DNA of 64,000 nucleotides, from positions 806,001 to 870,000 of the forward strand of contig JAAVVG010000010.1 of the NCBI GenBank assembly GCA_012976225.1, read 5' to 3'. Each line of letters begins with the position of its first letter. The stretch's first letter is position 1. Made by a program: the position numbers and the translations under genes. Source of the stretch: Golubevia sp. BC0850 (taxonomy: Eukaryota; Basidiomycota; Exobasidiomycetes; Golubeviales; Golubeviaceae). This document shows positions 23,185 to 36,252 of this stretch, one piece after another. The notes beneath the pieces were generated by a model, which was not told the origin of the DNA, did not search any database, and saw only the letters and a list, made by a program, of their open reading frames with translations.

Positions 23185-25623
23185 ATGCCAGATCCGATCA
23201 AGAAGCTTCCAAGTGAGCTGATCACTTCCACCTTCAGTCTTCTCTCAACCCCCGAACGAACTTTATCAAATGGAGCTACTCGCAATTGGAGAAACAATCT
23301 ACTTTCAGACTCAACTCTAAATCGAATAGTGGATCTCACAAACCTAACGAAACCTTTAAACGAACTAGAGCTGATCAAGGTGCTCCATAGGTTAGCTTCC
23401 CTCTCCTCTCATTCCAAGAACGAAATCCGAATCGATCTATCCTGTTTCTTCAAGGAGTTAAAACGTCTACACGACCTCAGATCTACTTCTAAATATAGTT
23501 TCTATCACACAACTTTAAATTCACCGAACCGATTTCATTCATTAATCACCTGAATAGCTCTCGCAACAAATGGCAGATTAGACAAACTCTCTCTTCAGCT
23601 TTTAGGATCGGAGTGGTTGAACGACCATTTTGACCTCATTTCAGTTCCATTTAGTCAGGCTATCATCAAAGGAGGCTTCGAACTGGATCTCATGATGGAC
23701 GAATTAAGAGAGCTGGAGTCTAAGGTCCCATTCCCGATCTTAGTCGAATTTAAGGGAAAAGATGGGAAAAGGTTAGCCATCGCCCCCTCCAAGGGATTAG
23801 AGTATCATAATTGGGATACTGATGATTGTGTAGGACTTTTAAATCGTATAGAGAAGTTCGCCGGATGTGGACCAAGACGACTTAGTTTCAAATCCTTTTT
23901 CGTGGACACTGAGCCGCACAATGCTGTTGAAGAGCTGTCAAGGGGTGTTCAACTTAAACGTACATCGTTAATGCAGCTCTTCAGATCATTTCATAAATAT
24001 AACTCAACTCCAGAAGATCCCAAGCTAGACATTCAGATTCGTTCTGTACCGAATTCAGCTCTCGAATTCTTAGTCAAGTGTCGAAACCTTGGAGTCTTAG
24101 AATTAGACTTCAGTTCAATTTGGACGAGGTCTCCAGACAGTTCGAGTACCCTAATCGAATTTCCACAGAATGTGTTGCCTTCCAATCTAAGAGTATTGCG
24201 CTTGGACTTTAGCCAGGCGGCGCTAGATGTACTTCTCCTTCTTTCTTAAATTGGGTTGGAAATGGGTTAGAAGAATTTGAACTCTACTTGGAACATGATT
24301 CAGCTTTACCTCCTTTTGATAAAATCCCGATGTAAAGTTTGATCCCCATTTTCAATTCTAATCCAAACTTAAAGAGGGTTTCGTCAAATTATCTTTCAGT
24401 TTCCAGACTTTCTTCTTCAACTGATCAACAGATCATTTCTCTTCTGAATCTCGAATTCTTGGGGCTATGTTGTGTTTATCTCTACGGAACTGTGATGTTC
24501 AGGAACGCATACATGCCTATGCTGAAGACATTAAATGTTGAGATGGAGACAGCGACAGCTCGAGACGATGATGGGAACCCAATACCAGATGAAAGCTGTT
24601 TGTTCGAAAACTCGATTGCTTTCCAAAAAATTAGGTCTCTCTTCAAGTCCTGCATCCTCATCTTTGACGTCCCTACGTATCTATGATCGTGAGATTGGTC
24701 AATCGTCAAATGTTGACGTGGATCAAGAACCGATATCTTTCCCTGAGCTTGTCGAATGCTTTGCTTCAGGCTCTTCAAGAACAAAGAATTTACGTAGGTT
24801 ATTTCAGATCACAAAACTCAAGAGTCTATGTCACACTCCTTCTCAGCTGCAATCATTCCAAACCACGATCGACTCACTTTCTCGCTCCAGGCTGTCTCTA
24901 GAGACAGTGAAGCTGGATGGGGAAATGTCTTTGTCAAATGAACAGATAGAGTTAATTTTCAACAGACAGAAGGTTTATTCTTTCCCGGATCTGAAGGAGC
25001 TCAGCCTCAAAGGAGTCTTTTCTGTTTTCATAGGTTTCTTTTCCGCTTCTCCATTAGCCAACTTGGAGATTCTTGAGGTGAACTTGGTTGATGATTGGGT
25101 GGACGATTATCCGGAATCTTTGCCAGACTACAATGCAACAATTTTGCAAGGCATCAGATCAATCATTCCTTCAGGTGCCTGCAATCTAAAGGAACTGCAC
25201 CTTCGGAGCATCAGAATTGATGGAGAGGTTCTGTTCAAAGAACGAATCTCATTACCCAGATTAGAATCAATGTCTATCAGTTACTGTTCCTCGACTTTCT
25301 TTCAATCCGTACTTAACAACATTCTCAAAAAAAAACACCTTTTTGAATTTGAGTCATGGAGAAGAAGGAGAAGAAGAAGATTTACGTATAGAAGAAGGAG
25401 GAGAAGATCAAAATCTCTCTTTTTGTATTTTTGGAGCACCGATCTTTGTGTGGCAAAGTTTTTCAGCAAATTCGATTATCCCCAGCTCAAAGAACTGGTT
25501 ACTGAAGCTCATACGGATGGAGACGAAGATGACATTGAAGAGATCAGAAGATTGTGGTTACCAAATGCTCCACAACTTGAAGGAGAAACTCTTGAAAAAT
25601 CGTGTACGGAGGAAGAAATTTAG
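23185..25623 (+). pseudogene. Decayed F-box-like/LRR gene
   Basis: The start reads MPDPIKKLPSELITSTFSLL, an F-box-like beginning (IKKLPSEL), followed by Leu-rich repeats over about 800 residues. F-box proteins are substrate adaptors of SCF ubiquitin ligases. The frame is not continuous. A TGA stands at 23551-23553 with protein-like sequence continuing in the same frame. The frame shifts near 24,240, where LLLLS meets NWVGNGLEEFELYLE, then again around the A run near 24,627 and probably at the A9 run near 25,330. No intron with normal splice signals explains these breaks. Near 25,360 purine repeats give long Arg runs or, in the next frame, Glu/Gly runs. The locus is most likely a pseudogene; assembly errors in A runs are the alternative. 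Confidence 0.7.
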
Positions 25624-26595
25624 AAGTGGAGGTTTTGATGTCAAGAAGATGAGAATATAGTTGCTCTAGGAGAGTAGCATCGGAGCTTGGACGAAAGAAT
25701 CTATCATGAAGAACAAAAGAAGATTAGAAGAGCGCCAATTTGTAGTTGATCCCTTTACCACCGATTAAGAGCAAAACTGATTAAGAGGAAATCCAGATGG
25801 AGAATGGTCACTAGCTTTCCTTCCAAGATGGCCCTTCAAGTCTAGAAGCTGTTCACACCTCAAGCAGCTGTGCTTCATTCTTCGGCCAATTTCTATCTTC
25901 GAAGAAGCCTGAGCCACACTTCGCCGTTGGCCCATCACTTCCGGACCTCTAACTGAATCCTTGCCTTTCACCCTTCTTTCAGATCTGAATTCGACGCTGA
26001 CCGAGCATAGTCTTTGGACTCCGAAATTTCAATTTCAATCTCACTATCAAGCTTGAAACTTGAAGCTTGACCAATGCCAACACTTTCAAGTGCCAGTTTT
26101 TGGGATCTTCATGCTCTGTTCTTTCAATGCTTCTCCAATCATCGAGATTTCGTTCACTACTTCCTCTCCATCCTTCTTTGGATATGCCTTATTCTAACGC
26201 GTCTCACAAACTCGCATCAACAACTCCTATGTCCCGAAACTCTCATCCAAAATTCCAAATCCATGTCAAACTCTTTCACAAAGTTTCTTTGCACATTTCA
26301 CTCGATTCAATCAATTTCGTGAATTTGTAGACAGATTGGCGAAGAGTCATCCGAGCAGTCGATCAGCCAGAAGTGCCAGCCAAGGCTGCCCGGAAGTTGA
26401 AGATGATAATAGTATTTAAGATGAGATTGAGCAGAAAATCTATTTTGAAGCATCGAGAGAGAGAGAGAGGTTTTTTCTTTTTAAAGTACAGATCTATTTG
26501 AGTTTCGAAGTTTCACCATTTCGTCTCTATCTAGCCTTCGCCCCTTCTCCCTTCTAAGGTGTCTTCCCCATAACTACCCCTAACCCATTAAGCCT
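25624..26595. other. Intergenic, nothing recognised
   Basis: This stretch separates the decayed F-box-like locus from the 3' end of the ARG8-type gene. Overlapping open frames at 26067-26330 have no domain. A GA repeat occurs near 26,455-26,470. No RNA gene was seen. Confidence 0.4.
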
Positions 26596-28746
<2,151 letters not shown>

Positions 28747-29165
28747 GCTTGATTCAAGAGAAGAGGATGACTAGGACGGAACGGAAGAGGATGGGAAGAA
28801 GACTTGAATTGCCTTGCCTCCCTTTTGTAAGATTGAGATTCCTTCTGACTCGGATTGGATTGGATCGGTTGATTACTTCTGCCGATCTATTATCTGTCAA
28901 AACGCTGGTTCTCAAGAATAGAATCAGATGAAGAATTTGATTGTGAGTATAAGATTCAATCTCACTAATCATTTGATTTCAACAGCGTCCAGCGAGAAAA
29001 TCCGCAAGGCGTCGCCAAATATCAGCCTTTTCAGCGTCACACACGCCAAGAGACGCGTCCGATAACCCGAAAATCTTTATCGTCTCATCGACTCTTCGAT
29101 TGCGAATTGTTAATACCTTCTGTTCCTTTCCTTTCCCCCAACTCTCTTCTCCTCTTGACTTGAAG
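28747..29165. promoter_or_regulatory. Divergent spacer between ARG8 and the M28B peptidase
   Basis: About 420 bp separate two divergently transcribed genes, so both promoters should lie here. I see no TATA box or clear Gcn4-type TGACTC pair that I would call. A plus-strand frame at 28719-28931 overlaps the ARG8 start and is not supported. Confidence 0.35.
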
Positions 29166-32100
29166 ATGGCTCCATTACCGCCACGTTATTCAAAAGATGA
29201 AGGCTCACCTTTCTTAGATGAGAAGATTAAATCAGAGACGATTCTAATAGAAGTCCCATCAAAAACTTCAATCGATTCGATCACTGACTCAGAAGATGAA
29301 GAATTCTTCACTTCTTCTATCAGAAGATCAAATCCTTTAAAGAGAATTTTGTCTTTCTTATCTTTGGTCTTGTTATTCAAGCTTTACATTTTCACTTTTG
29401 GTTTCCATTTACCAAGTTTACCAACTGATTTCAATCCTTTCAACAGAGGTGGTCCTTGTCTTCATAAATTAGAGAGACTCAATCAGATCGAACAAGCTGA
29501 TAACTTGATTGATTATTTCAGAGATCAGAATTCTATTCAATGGAATGGGGAAGAAGTAGGACACCAAGAAGAAGGATTCATGAGGGCAACCAATCCTTGG
29601 AAAGAATTGAATAGAAAGGTTCAACAGGCTTTTCTGCAAGTTCCAACTGCTGAATCTGCTAAGGAGGCTTTGAGAAGATACACTTCAAAGTGAGTAACAT
29701 ACATAGAGTCGAAGGTTGGGGTTAGAGAAGCTGAGTCCGAGGGGTGGCACCTCATCTTAAGAATGCGTGGAGTCACAAATCCATATGCCACATCTACTCT
29801 CCTTCCAACCCTCTCCTAACCTTTCTTTCCTATTTTTCTCTCCTTCTCCTCAGACCTCACTACGCCGGTACTCCTTCGGACCGATCCCTATCTCTCCGTC
29901 TCCTCTCAGAATGGTCAACTCATCTCTCAATCTCTCAACCTTCCAACCTTTCGGAAAAGGTCTTTGATTCAGGTTCATCGGAATCGATCAAACATATGAC
30001 AGGAGCTGGGTTCGCAGAAGATGACATTGAGAGATTTCATCCAAGAAGTTGGGTTGATACTTATTCAGTTTGGTTGAATTGGCCTGTGAAAGATGAACCT
30101 AATGGAGTTAGAGTTAAAGATTCAGGTGGTAAAGTTTTGTGGGAAGCTAAGCGTGAGTACCTAGTTGGGTTTGAGTTCGGATTCGGAGGTCTTGGAAGTG
30201 GAGGTCGTCTTTGCTGATTCGAGCTTTCATCTCCCCTCTCCTTCTCTCTCTCTAAAATAGTCAAAGAAGATCCAATCGATGGATCCCAAGGAGTTCCAAT
30301 TTTCCATGGATATTCAAAAGCCGGGAAAGTTTCCGGACCTCTTGTTTATGCCAACAGAGGTACGATTGAAGATTTCGCTCTTCTAAAATCTCAAGGTATC
30401 AACTTAGAAGGAACAGTAGCCTTAGTACGTTATGGAGGTAATTTCAGAGGTTTGAAAGTTAGAGCAGCAACAGATGCTGGATGTATTGGGATTTTAATCT
30501 ATTCAGATCCAGCTGAAGATTCTGGAATCACAGAAGTGAATGGTTATCAACCATATCCAGAAGGGAAAGCTAGAAATGGAGATTCTGTTCAAAGAGGTAG
30601 CGTTCAAGCTTTAAGTCTTTATCCTGGAGATCCAGGTACTCCTGGAAAACCTAGTTATAGAAATGCTACTAGGTTGAAGGAAGATGAGGCAGAGAGTTTG
30701 GCTGGAATTCCAAGTTTACCCTTGAGTTGGAAGGATGCTAAAGGCCTTTTGCAAAGGATTCAAGGGAAAGGTAAAAAGGGTGAGGAAATGGGGAAAAGGT
30801 GGAAAGGTGGAATTCAAGGAGTTGAATATTGGACTGGAGAAGGGAATGTTGAGGGTCAAGATCAAGAAGTGGTGGAAATTGAAAATAACTCGGAAATGAA
30901 GGTTAGAGATATTTGGAACACTTATCTTTATATTCCCGGAGTGATTGAAAGTGACAAGGTTGTTATTGGTGAGTTGTGAGAGCTGAGAGAAGGTTTGAAC
31001 GAAAGGACATGGTGCTTAGAGTTGAGAGACTAATCTCATCAAAGATCATCACCCTGACATTCTGTCTTTCCTCTCAACTGACTTCATGCTCTTTCTCTTT
31101 CTCCGGGTTCTCATCCTTGCCACAATGTTCTTTCCCTCAGTCGGAAACCATGTCGACGCCTGGACTTTCGGAGCTGCTGATCCAAACTCAGGTACAGCAT
31201 CAGTTCACGAGCTTGTCAAAGGTTTAGGTTCTCTTTACAAGAGAGGATGGAAACCAGCCAGATCAATCCTCATCGCAGCTTGGGACGCCGAAGAATATGG
31301 TTTAGTAGGCTCAACAGAAATGGGAGAAGATTACGCTAAATGGATTCAAGAACACGTCATCTCCTATCACAACGTAGATGTTAGTGTAAGTGGTTCATTC
31401 TTAGAAGTTCAAGCTTCACCTTCTTTAAAGAAACTTCTTCAAGAATCTGGAGAGTCTATTCAAGATCCAGAGAAGAATGGAACTTTGACTACTAATGATA
31501 GAATGAACAAAATTAGACCTTTGGGGAGTGGTAGTGATTACACTGTCTTTTTACAACATTTAGGAATCGCTTCTACTAACTTTGGTTATTCCAGATCTAT
31601 TGATAAGAAAGACGAGGATCCGGTTTATCATTATCATTCTAACTACGATTCTTTCCATTGGATGGAAAATTTCGGTGATCCAACTTTCGAAAGACACGTC
31701 ACGATTTCTAAGCTACTAGGAGTTGTTCTTTTAAGAAGTGTTAGCAGTGGTTTCCTAGAGATTAACGTTCAAGATTACTCTGAAGAAATTGGACAGTATC
31801 TAGCGAACGTAGAAAAGGTCCTTGTCAAGAAATCGAATGCTGATAAAGACATTTTGAATGGTCTCAAACATTCGGTCAAGAGATTGGAAAAGGTTTCAAA
31901 ATCTTTAGGGGCCAGACAAATGGAAGTTCAAAAGGGAATTGATAGCTTCTTTGGAAACCACAGTACTTCAATCGATGAGATAAGTTCAATCACTTCTAGA
32001 CCTGACTTCCAAACTTTCATTCAGCTGTTGAAAGAGATGAGGATGATCAATCAGAAACTAATTAAGTATGAAAGTCATTTCATTGATGACAAAGGGTTGG

Positions 32101-32623
32101 CTGGAAGGGAATGGTATAGACATTTAGTTGTCGCTCCTGGTCGTTGGTTAGGTGAGTTTCCGATCCTCGTGCGCTGTGGATTGTCGATTCAAACTCTCCT
32201 GCTCTCTCTGACATACTCCATGATTGGTTGCTTTGTCTAACCTCATGCTCTCACCCCTGACCTAATCTGTTCATCCCCTTTTCTACCCCTCGTTCTCATT
32301 CTTCTCCTCCCCATTCTTTACTCTTAGGTTACGGAGCCACTACTCTCCCAGGAGTCACCGAAGCGATCACCCTAGACCAAAGCAAGGGATTAGAGTCAGA
32401 AATCGAAAGACTCAACGACAAATTGAAAGAACTCTCAAAGTCTCTGAGAATCGATGAACTCGATGGAGGTCATCACGGCCATGGCCGTTATGGAAAGCAT
32501 CGCCACGGTCATCACGGAAAGGATGGGAAGGACCATCATCATCGTCATGGAAAGGGAGGTGAAGGTGAAATAATGGGAAAGAAGTTTTGGAAGAATGGGA
32601 AGAAGGGTTGGGGATCTCCTTAG
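29166..32623 (+). CDS. Glutamate carboxypeptidase II / transferrin-receptor-like M28B peptidase
   Basis: This is a type II membrane metallopeptidase, probably vacuolar or plasma-membrane. Five exons (29166-29689, 29854-30152, 30261-30968, 31141-32151, 32328-32623) give a clean 945-residue frame. One membrane helix lies at about residues 59-78 (ILSFLSLVLLFKLYIF). A PA domain surrounds GTVALVRYGGNFRGLKV. The peptidase core keeps every zinc ligand: His and Asp in VGNHVDAWTFGAADPNSG (about residue 514), Glu-Glu in WDAEEYGLVGS (about 559), Asp in YHNVDVSVSG (about 590) and His in YHYHSNYDSF (about 677). Unlike the catalytically dead transferrin receptor, it should be active. A TFR-type dimerisation region follows. 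The last about 50 residues are very rich in His, Gly and Lys (HHGHGRYGKHRHGHHG at about 893), which is unusual for the family. Confidence 0.93.
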
Positions 32624-33845
32624 CCAAGCTTAAGGTCAAAGGCTCTATGATTTCAAAGACCTTCGAACAAGTTCTGTACATGCTCTTGTACATAGCTTTC
32701 ACTCTTCACGGACTCGCTCCCTTTCCCTTTCCCACATCTCTCGAATTTGTACTCTCTTCTCTACCACATGCTCTCTACAACAGTCCCTGAAAATATATGA
32801 AATCGATACTACTCTGAATGAGATTGAAGCCATGAAGAAAGATTTCGAGTGTTCGATATCTGAAATCGAAATGGGGTCTTGGAAGAAAATGAGAAGGAGA
32901 GGGAAAAGAGAAGATGGGGGAAACTGAAATACTCCATTAAGACAATTTGCTTGAGGGCGTTGCTCTAACTCAACCACCAAATCAATCGAAGCTAATGGCC
33001 CTCTTCACCTAGGTGAGAAGCAGGTAATCAAGAGAAAATCGAGGCTGTGGATCCAAAGGATGTAGGGTGAGAATGGTTCTGGAGCTGGAGGGAATGAAGA
33101 ACAAGAACAAGGATCGGAAATTCAAGGATGTGGTGGGACTTGTAGTAACGAACTGATTCGTGTTTTGGCATTGAAACAATTCACAACTCATCAAAGTTCA
33201 ATTGAAGAGTCTGAAAGTGAATTCTGAGGCTGCCAATCTACAACCTCGTCGTTAAGCAGTTCTTGCCTTCTAAATAAGCTTCTCCTGCTGTCATCTCTTT
33301 CTCTCTCTGACTACTTTTCTTTCTCCTAGATCTCTCAGTCTTCTTTTTTCTCGAGCAAAAATTCTGATATCTTGCTGTGAGTTGAGATGCACGATGAGAT
33401 GAGGAGAGGCAGAGACCTTCATTCACCCCTGCGACCCCTTGGCTTCGGGTGCTTCGAATTGGCGTCGCTTCCGTCAGGCACGGCTTCTCTGTGAAAAAGT
33501 ATAGGTCTGAAAACAAGATTTTATTTGTGGATGGGTAGGTATATCGACGGACTTTCATCGAAGTTTTTGGCCTATCGAGGGCTGAAGGTTGAACGCCACA
33601 TGCAAGATTCTCTCTCTTCTTCTGCTTTGAGTGGATGTCCACTTGCGAGAAATACATTCATCTCTTAATTTAAGATTCGAAACTTTGCCAAGATGAGATC
33701 GAACTTGTTCGGAAGCCCGTCTCGAGGAGGAAGAAAGGGCATTAAAGGATCCAACCACTTCAACTCTTTGTCCAACCTTCAACAACAAAGTTCGTCCTCT
33801 CTTTCAACTCTCATCATTTCATCAAACAATCTCACTTTCAAGAAA
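32624..33845. other. Intergenic, nothing recognised
   Basis: This holds the 3' end of the peptidase gene and the upstream region of the secreted-protein gene starting at 33846. Minus-strand frames at 32699-32980 and 33238-33657 have no domain and atypical composition. An in-frame ATG at 33693 extends the next gene upstream but would bury its signal peptide. Confidence 0.4.
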
Positions 33846-34612
33846 ATGAAGCTTCAAGTTCTCTCCTTCGTCGCTGTTGCCACCTCAGTCGCCGCGTTCC
33901 CAGCTTCTGGGCCCGTCGCCACTGGAGGAGCTATGGCTACAAGACAGTTCGATCAACCTTCCACCGGTGCAACCAGTGGGGGTGATGGTTCGGATCCTTT
34001 CTGCCTCGACCAAGATCCTGATGAAGGCAGTGCACGTGGAGATGGTTACGCTGGAGTGTACCCCACCCAAGCTATCACTCACGGAGATGGACCTTGTATA
34101 GGTGTCAAAATCCAATTCGGCAGTGATAAGATTTGTTGTGAAGGTGACTTGGTCCGTGAGTTGATTTTCCTTTCTGTTCTCGAGTGTGACTTTCAGGTGA
34201 CGACGAAGTCCTAACGTTCTCCTCAATCCACACCTATTTCTGCTCCTTCCCAGATGACGTTTGCTACAACACTTCTACCACTCTCAATCAAAGCAGTACT
34301 CATATTTCCATTGCTACCTCTACTCCAACCTCAAAGTCTTCCGCCAATCCTGCTTCCAACCTCTCCACTTCCACAACCGATACCGATGAAGACACCTCAA
34401 ACTCCCAGTCTAACTCTCAATCCAATTCTCCTGGCGAGGAAGATAAAAACGGTGGATTTTCATTGACAGCTCAACCTACAGCTTTCATCTTTTTGGGTCT
34501 CGTTGGTGGAGCGTCCTTGGCTCTAGATCTGCCTCTAGATATCTTTTCATCAGAAGTGACCGATCTTTTGAGGATTCCCCAGAATCGAAATTCAGTGCTT
34601 CAATGCGTGTAG
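33846..34612 (+). CDS. Small Cys-containing secreted protein, possibly membrane or GPI anchored
   Basis: Two exons (33846-34155 and 34254-34612) give 222 residues in frame. The start MKLQVLSFVAVATSVAAFPA is a clear signal peptide and decides the start over the upstream ATG at 33693. The mature part has a short Cys-containing domain (DPFCLDQDPDEG, GPCIGVKIQFG, KICCEGDLV, DVCYN), then a Ser/Thr/Asn-rich stalk, then a hydrophobic stretch (TAFIFLGLVGGASLAL). In a GPI protein the chain would normally end there, but the frame runs on for about 26 residues, so a further intron or a single-pass membrane protein is possible. I do not recognise the family. Its function at the cell surface is unknown. 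Confidence 0.7.
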
Positions 34613-34862
34613 AGATTCTGAAAGAGATGATGAGATCTACTGGAAGTGGAATTTCGGAGTTAGCATGGTTTGATGGGATGGAGTGGGTGATGCTGTTCTA
34701 GAAGAATTAAAGGTGTCAAGTAAAGAAACTATGCATGATTTCAACCTTAGCTTGGGTCCAGCTCTCTCCGGTGAGATTTGGTTCAAGTTCGCAGTCTATT
34801 GTCCATGAACACAACTTCTGGAGGTACGAGCGTCAAAGCATCGGCTTCAGATTACAGAAGAT
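34613..34862. other. Intergenic or degenerate upstream part of the LRR-like remnant
   Basis: Short protein-like snatches appear in changing frames ahead of the open frame that starts at 34863, without splice signals that join them. No other feature was seen. Confidence 0.3.
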
Positions 34863-35867
34863 GTGGAGTATCCAACGAGCTCCAGCTTGAACCTCCTGGT
34901 AATGGAATTCCGCAAAGGCCACGCAGTAATAGATGAAAGCTTCACGAAATGGGTCGGGTGTAATGTATCAGATCTGGCTAACACTCAAAGAGACGAAGAA
35001 GAACCTAACGAAGTGGATTTCAAAATATTTGAATCTTTGTTAAGTAATTGCAGTCAGAAGCTTGAAAGCATATTTCTAAGTGGTATAATCTTAACTTCTG
35101 TTCCTGAAACATCAACTCCTTTAGTCTTTCCAAAGATCGAGACGCTTGTCGTTTCAGGTCCAGTTGAATCTTTTGCTAGTCATTCTTATCCTGTCCTAAA
35201 AGCTTTACATCTTACTACTAAATTTTCTGTTGATCTAAAAGAAGTCCATCATATGAACAGTCTTAGGATTATGAAGGAAGCTAGTGAATCTCTGACCGAA
35301 GTCTCGATCGAAGAAAAAGACAAAGATGGAACTGTCGAAGAGCATCAAGAATCAATTGAGGATCTTCATCCTTTCGAAACCTTCGAACTACCTAAACTCA
35401 CTTCTTTAGATTTGGAATTTCGACGGAGATCAAGTGAAAAGTTCTACAGAAATTTAGTTTGCCCTCTCATTTCGAAGCCTTCTGCTTCAACTTCTTAAAG
35501 CTCAGGATCAGTATGAAGCTTTGCTGGGCTCTAGAAAATAGATTTGTATAAACATTTTCACTCTTATCAAAAATTAGTACAAGAAGGGCAGAGAAAGCGA
35601 AACGAACGGCTTGAGAAAGGTGACAGGAGTTGAAGTCGACAAGCCTCAATCATTCTTTTGAGGTTTTCCGGGCTAGATGTTCCCACTCTCAAGATTCTCG
35701 AAAAATTGACTGGTATTGGTAGTAAAGTTGCTAAGTTTTCAAACACCTACTATCTTTCGAATCCTCTAGTTTCTTCCTTCAGTCACGAGTTGACAGTCAG
35801 ACGACAGCATCAACTTCGAGTCACGAAACCACTTGAACTACACATTTTGATCTTCAACTTCACCTGA
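34863..35867 (+). pseudogene. LRR/F-box-family remnant
   Basis: An open frame (34863-35498, 211 residues) contains LRR-like units such as LESIFLSGIILTSVPE and FELPKLTSLDLEFRRRSSEK. After its stop a second LRR-like piece follows at 35658-35867 (LDVPTLKILEKLTGIGSK). No F-box is visible and the start of the gene is missing or too decayed to find. The style matches the loci at 23 kb and 60 kb. I read it as a truncated member of a local F-box/LRR family. A short functional gene cannot be excluded for the first frame. Confidence 0.5.
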
Positions 35868-36252
35868 ATCTATCCAGATACGACCACGTTCTGTTCCCAC
35901 TTAATCTTCGAAAGGGTTCCATCTCTGAGGGATTCTGTGAGTTGCGCTCACCGCTTCTCGTAGGAGAGAGACGGAACGCTCCCTGTCCACTTTCCTTCGT
36001 TCCTTCTTTCATTTTTGTTCCTTGTATCAAAACATTGAAACTTGAAACGAAAGAAAAAAAATTCAGAGAGACCTGCGGCCATTACGGCCAAGAGCTGTGG
36101 CCCGCGAGAATTCTACCGCGTCTGCTTTAATGCCTCGGTCCTCGAGGGAGGCTATTTGGAGTTACAGTTCCTTCTAACTCATCCTTCCCAAGAACAAACG
36201 TCATCGACCTCAAGAAAGACACAGAGGAAAGAAAATTGAAGATTACGGGCTT
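35868..36252. other. Intergenic upstream of the tyrosine phosphatase
   Basis: This is a likely promoter region. It includes a locally GC-rich block at 36,070-36,125 with the interrupted palindrome GGCCATTACGGCC. No gene is supported here. Confidence 0.35.

Noticed and set aside
36077-36089. GGCCATTACGGCC, identical to an SfiI site used in cDNA cloning adapters
   Set aside because: Only these 13 bases match, the flanks do not continue as adapter, and the surrounding DNA is ordinary. Chance is more likely than contamination.
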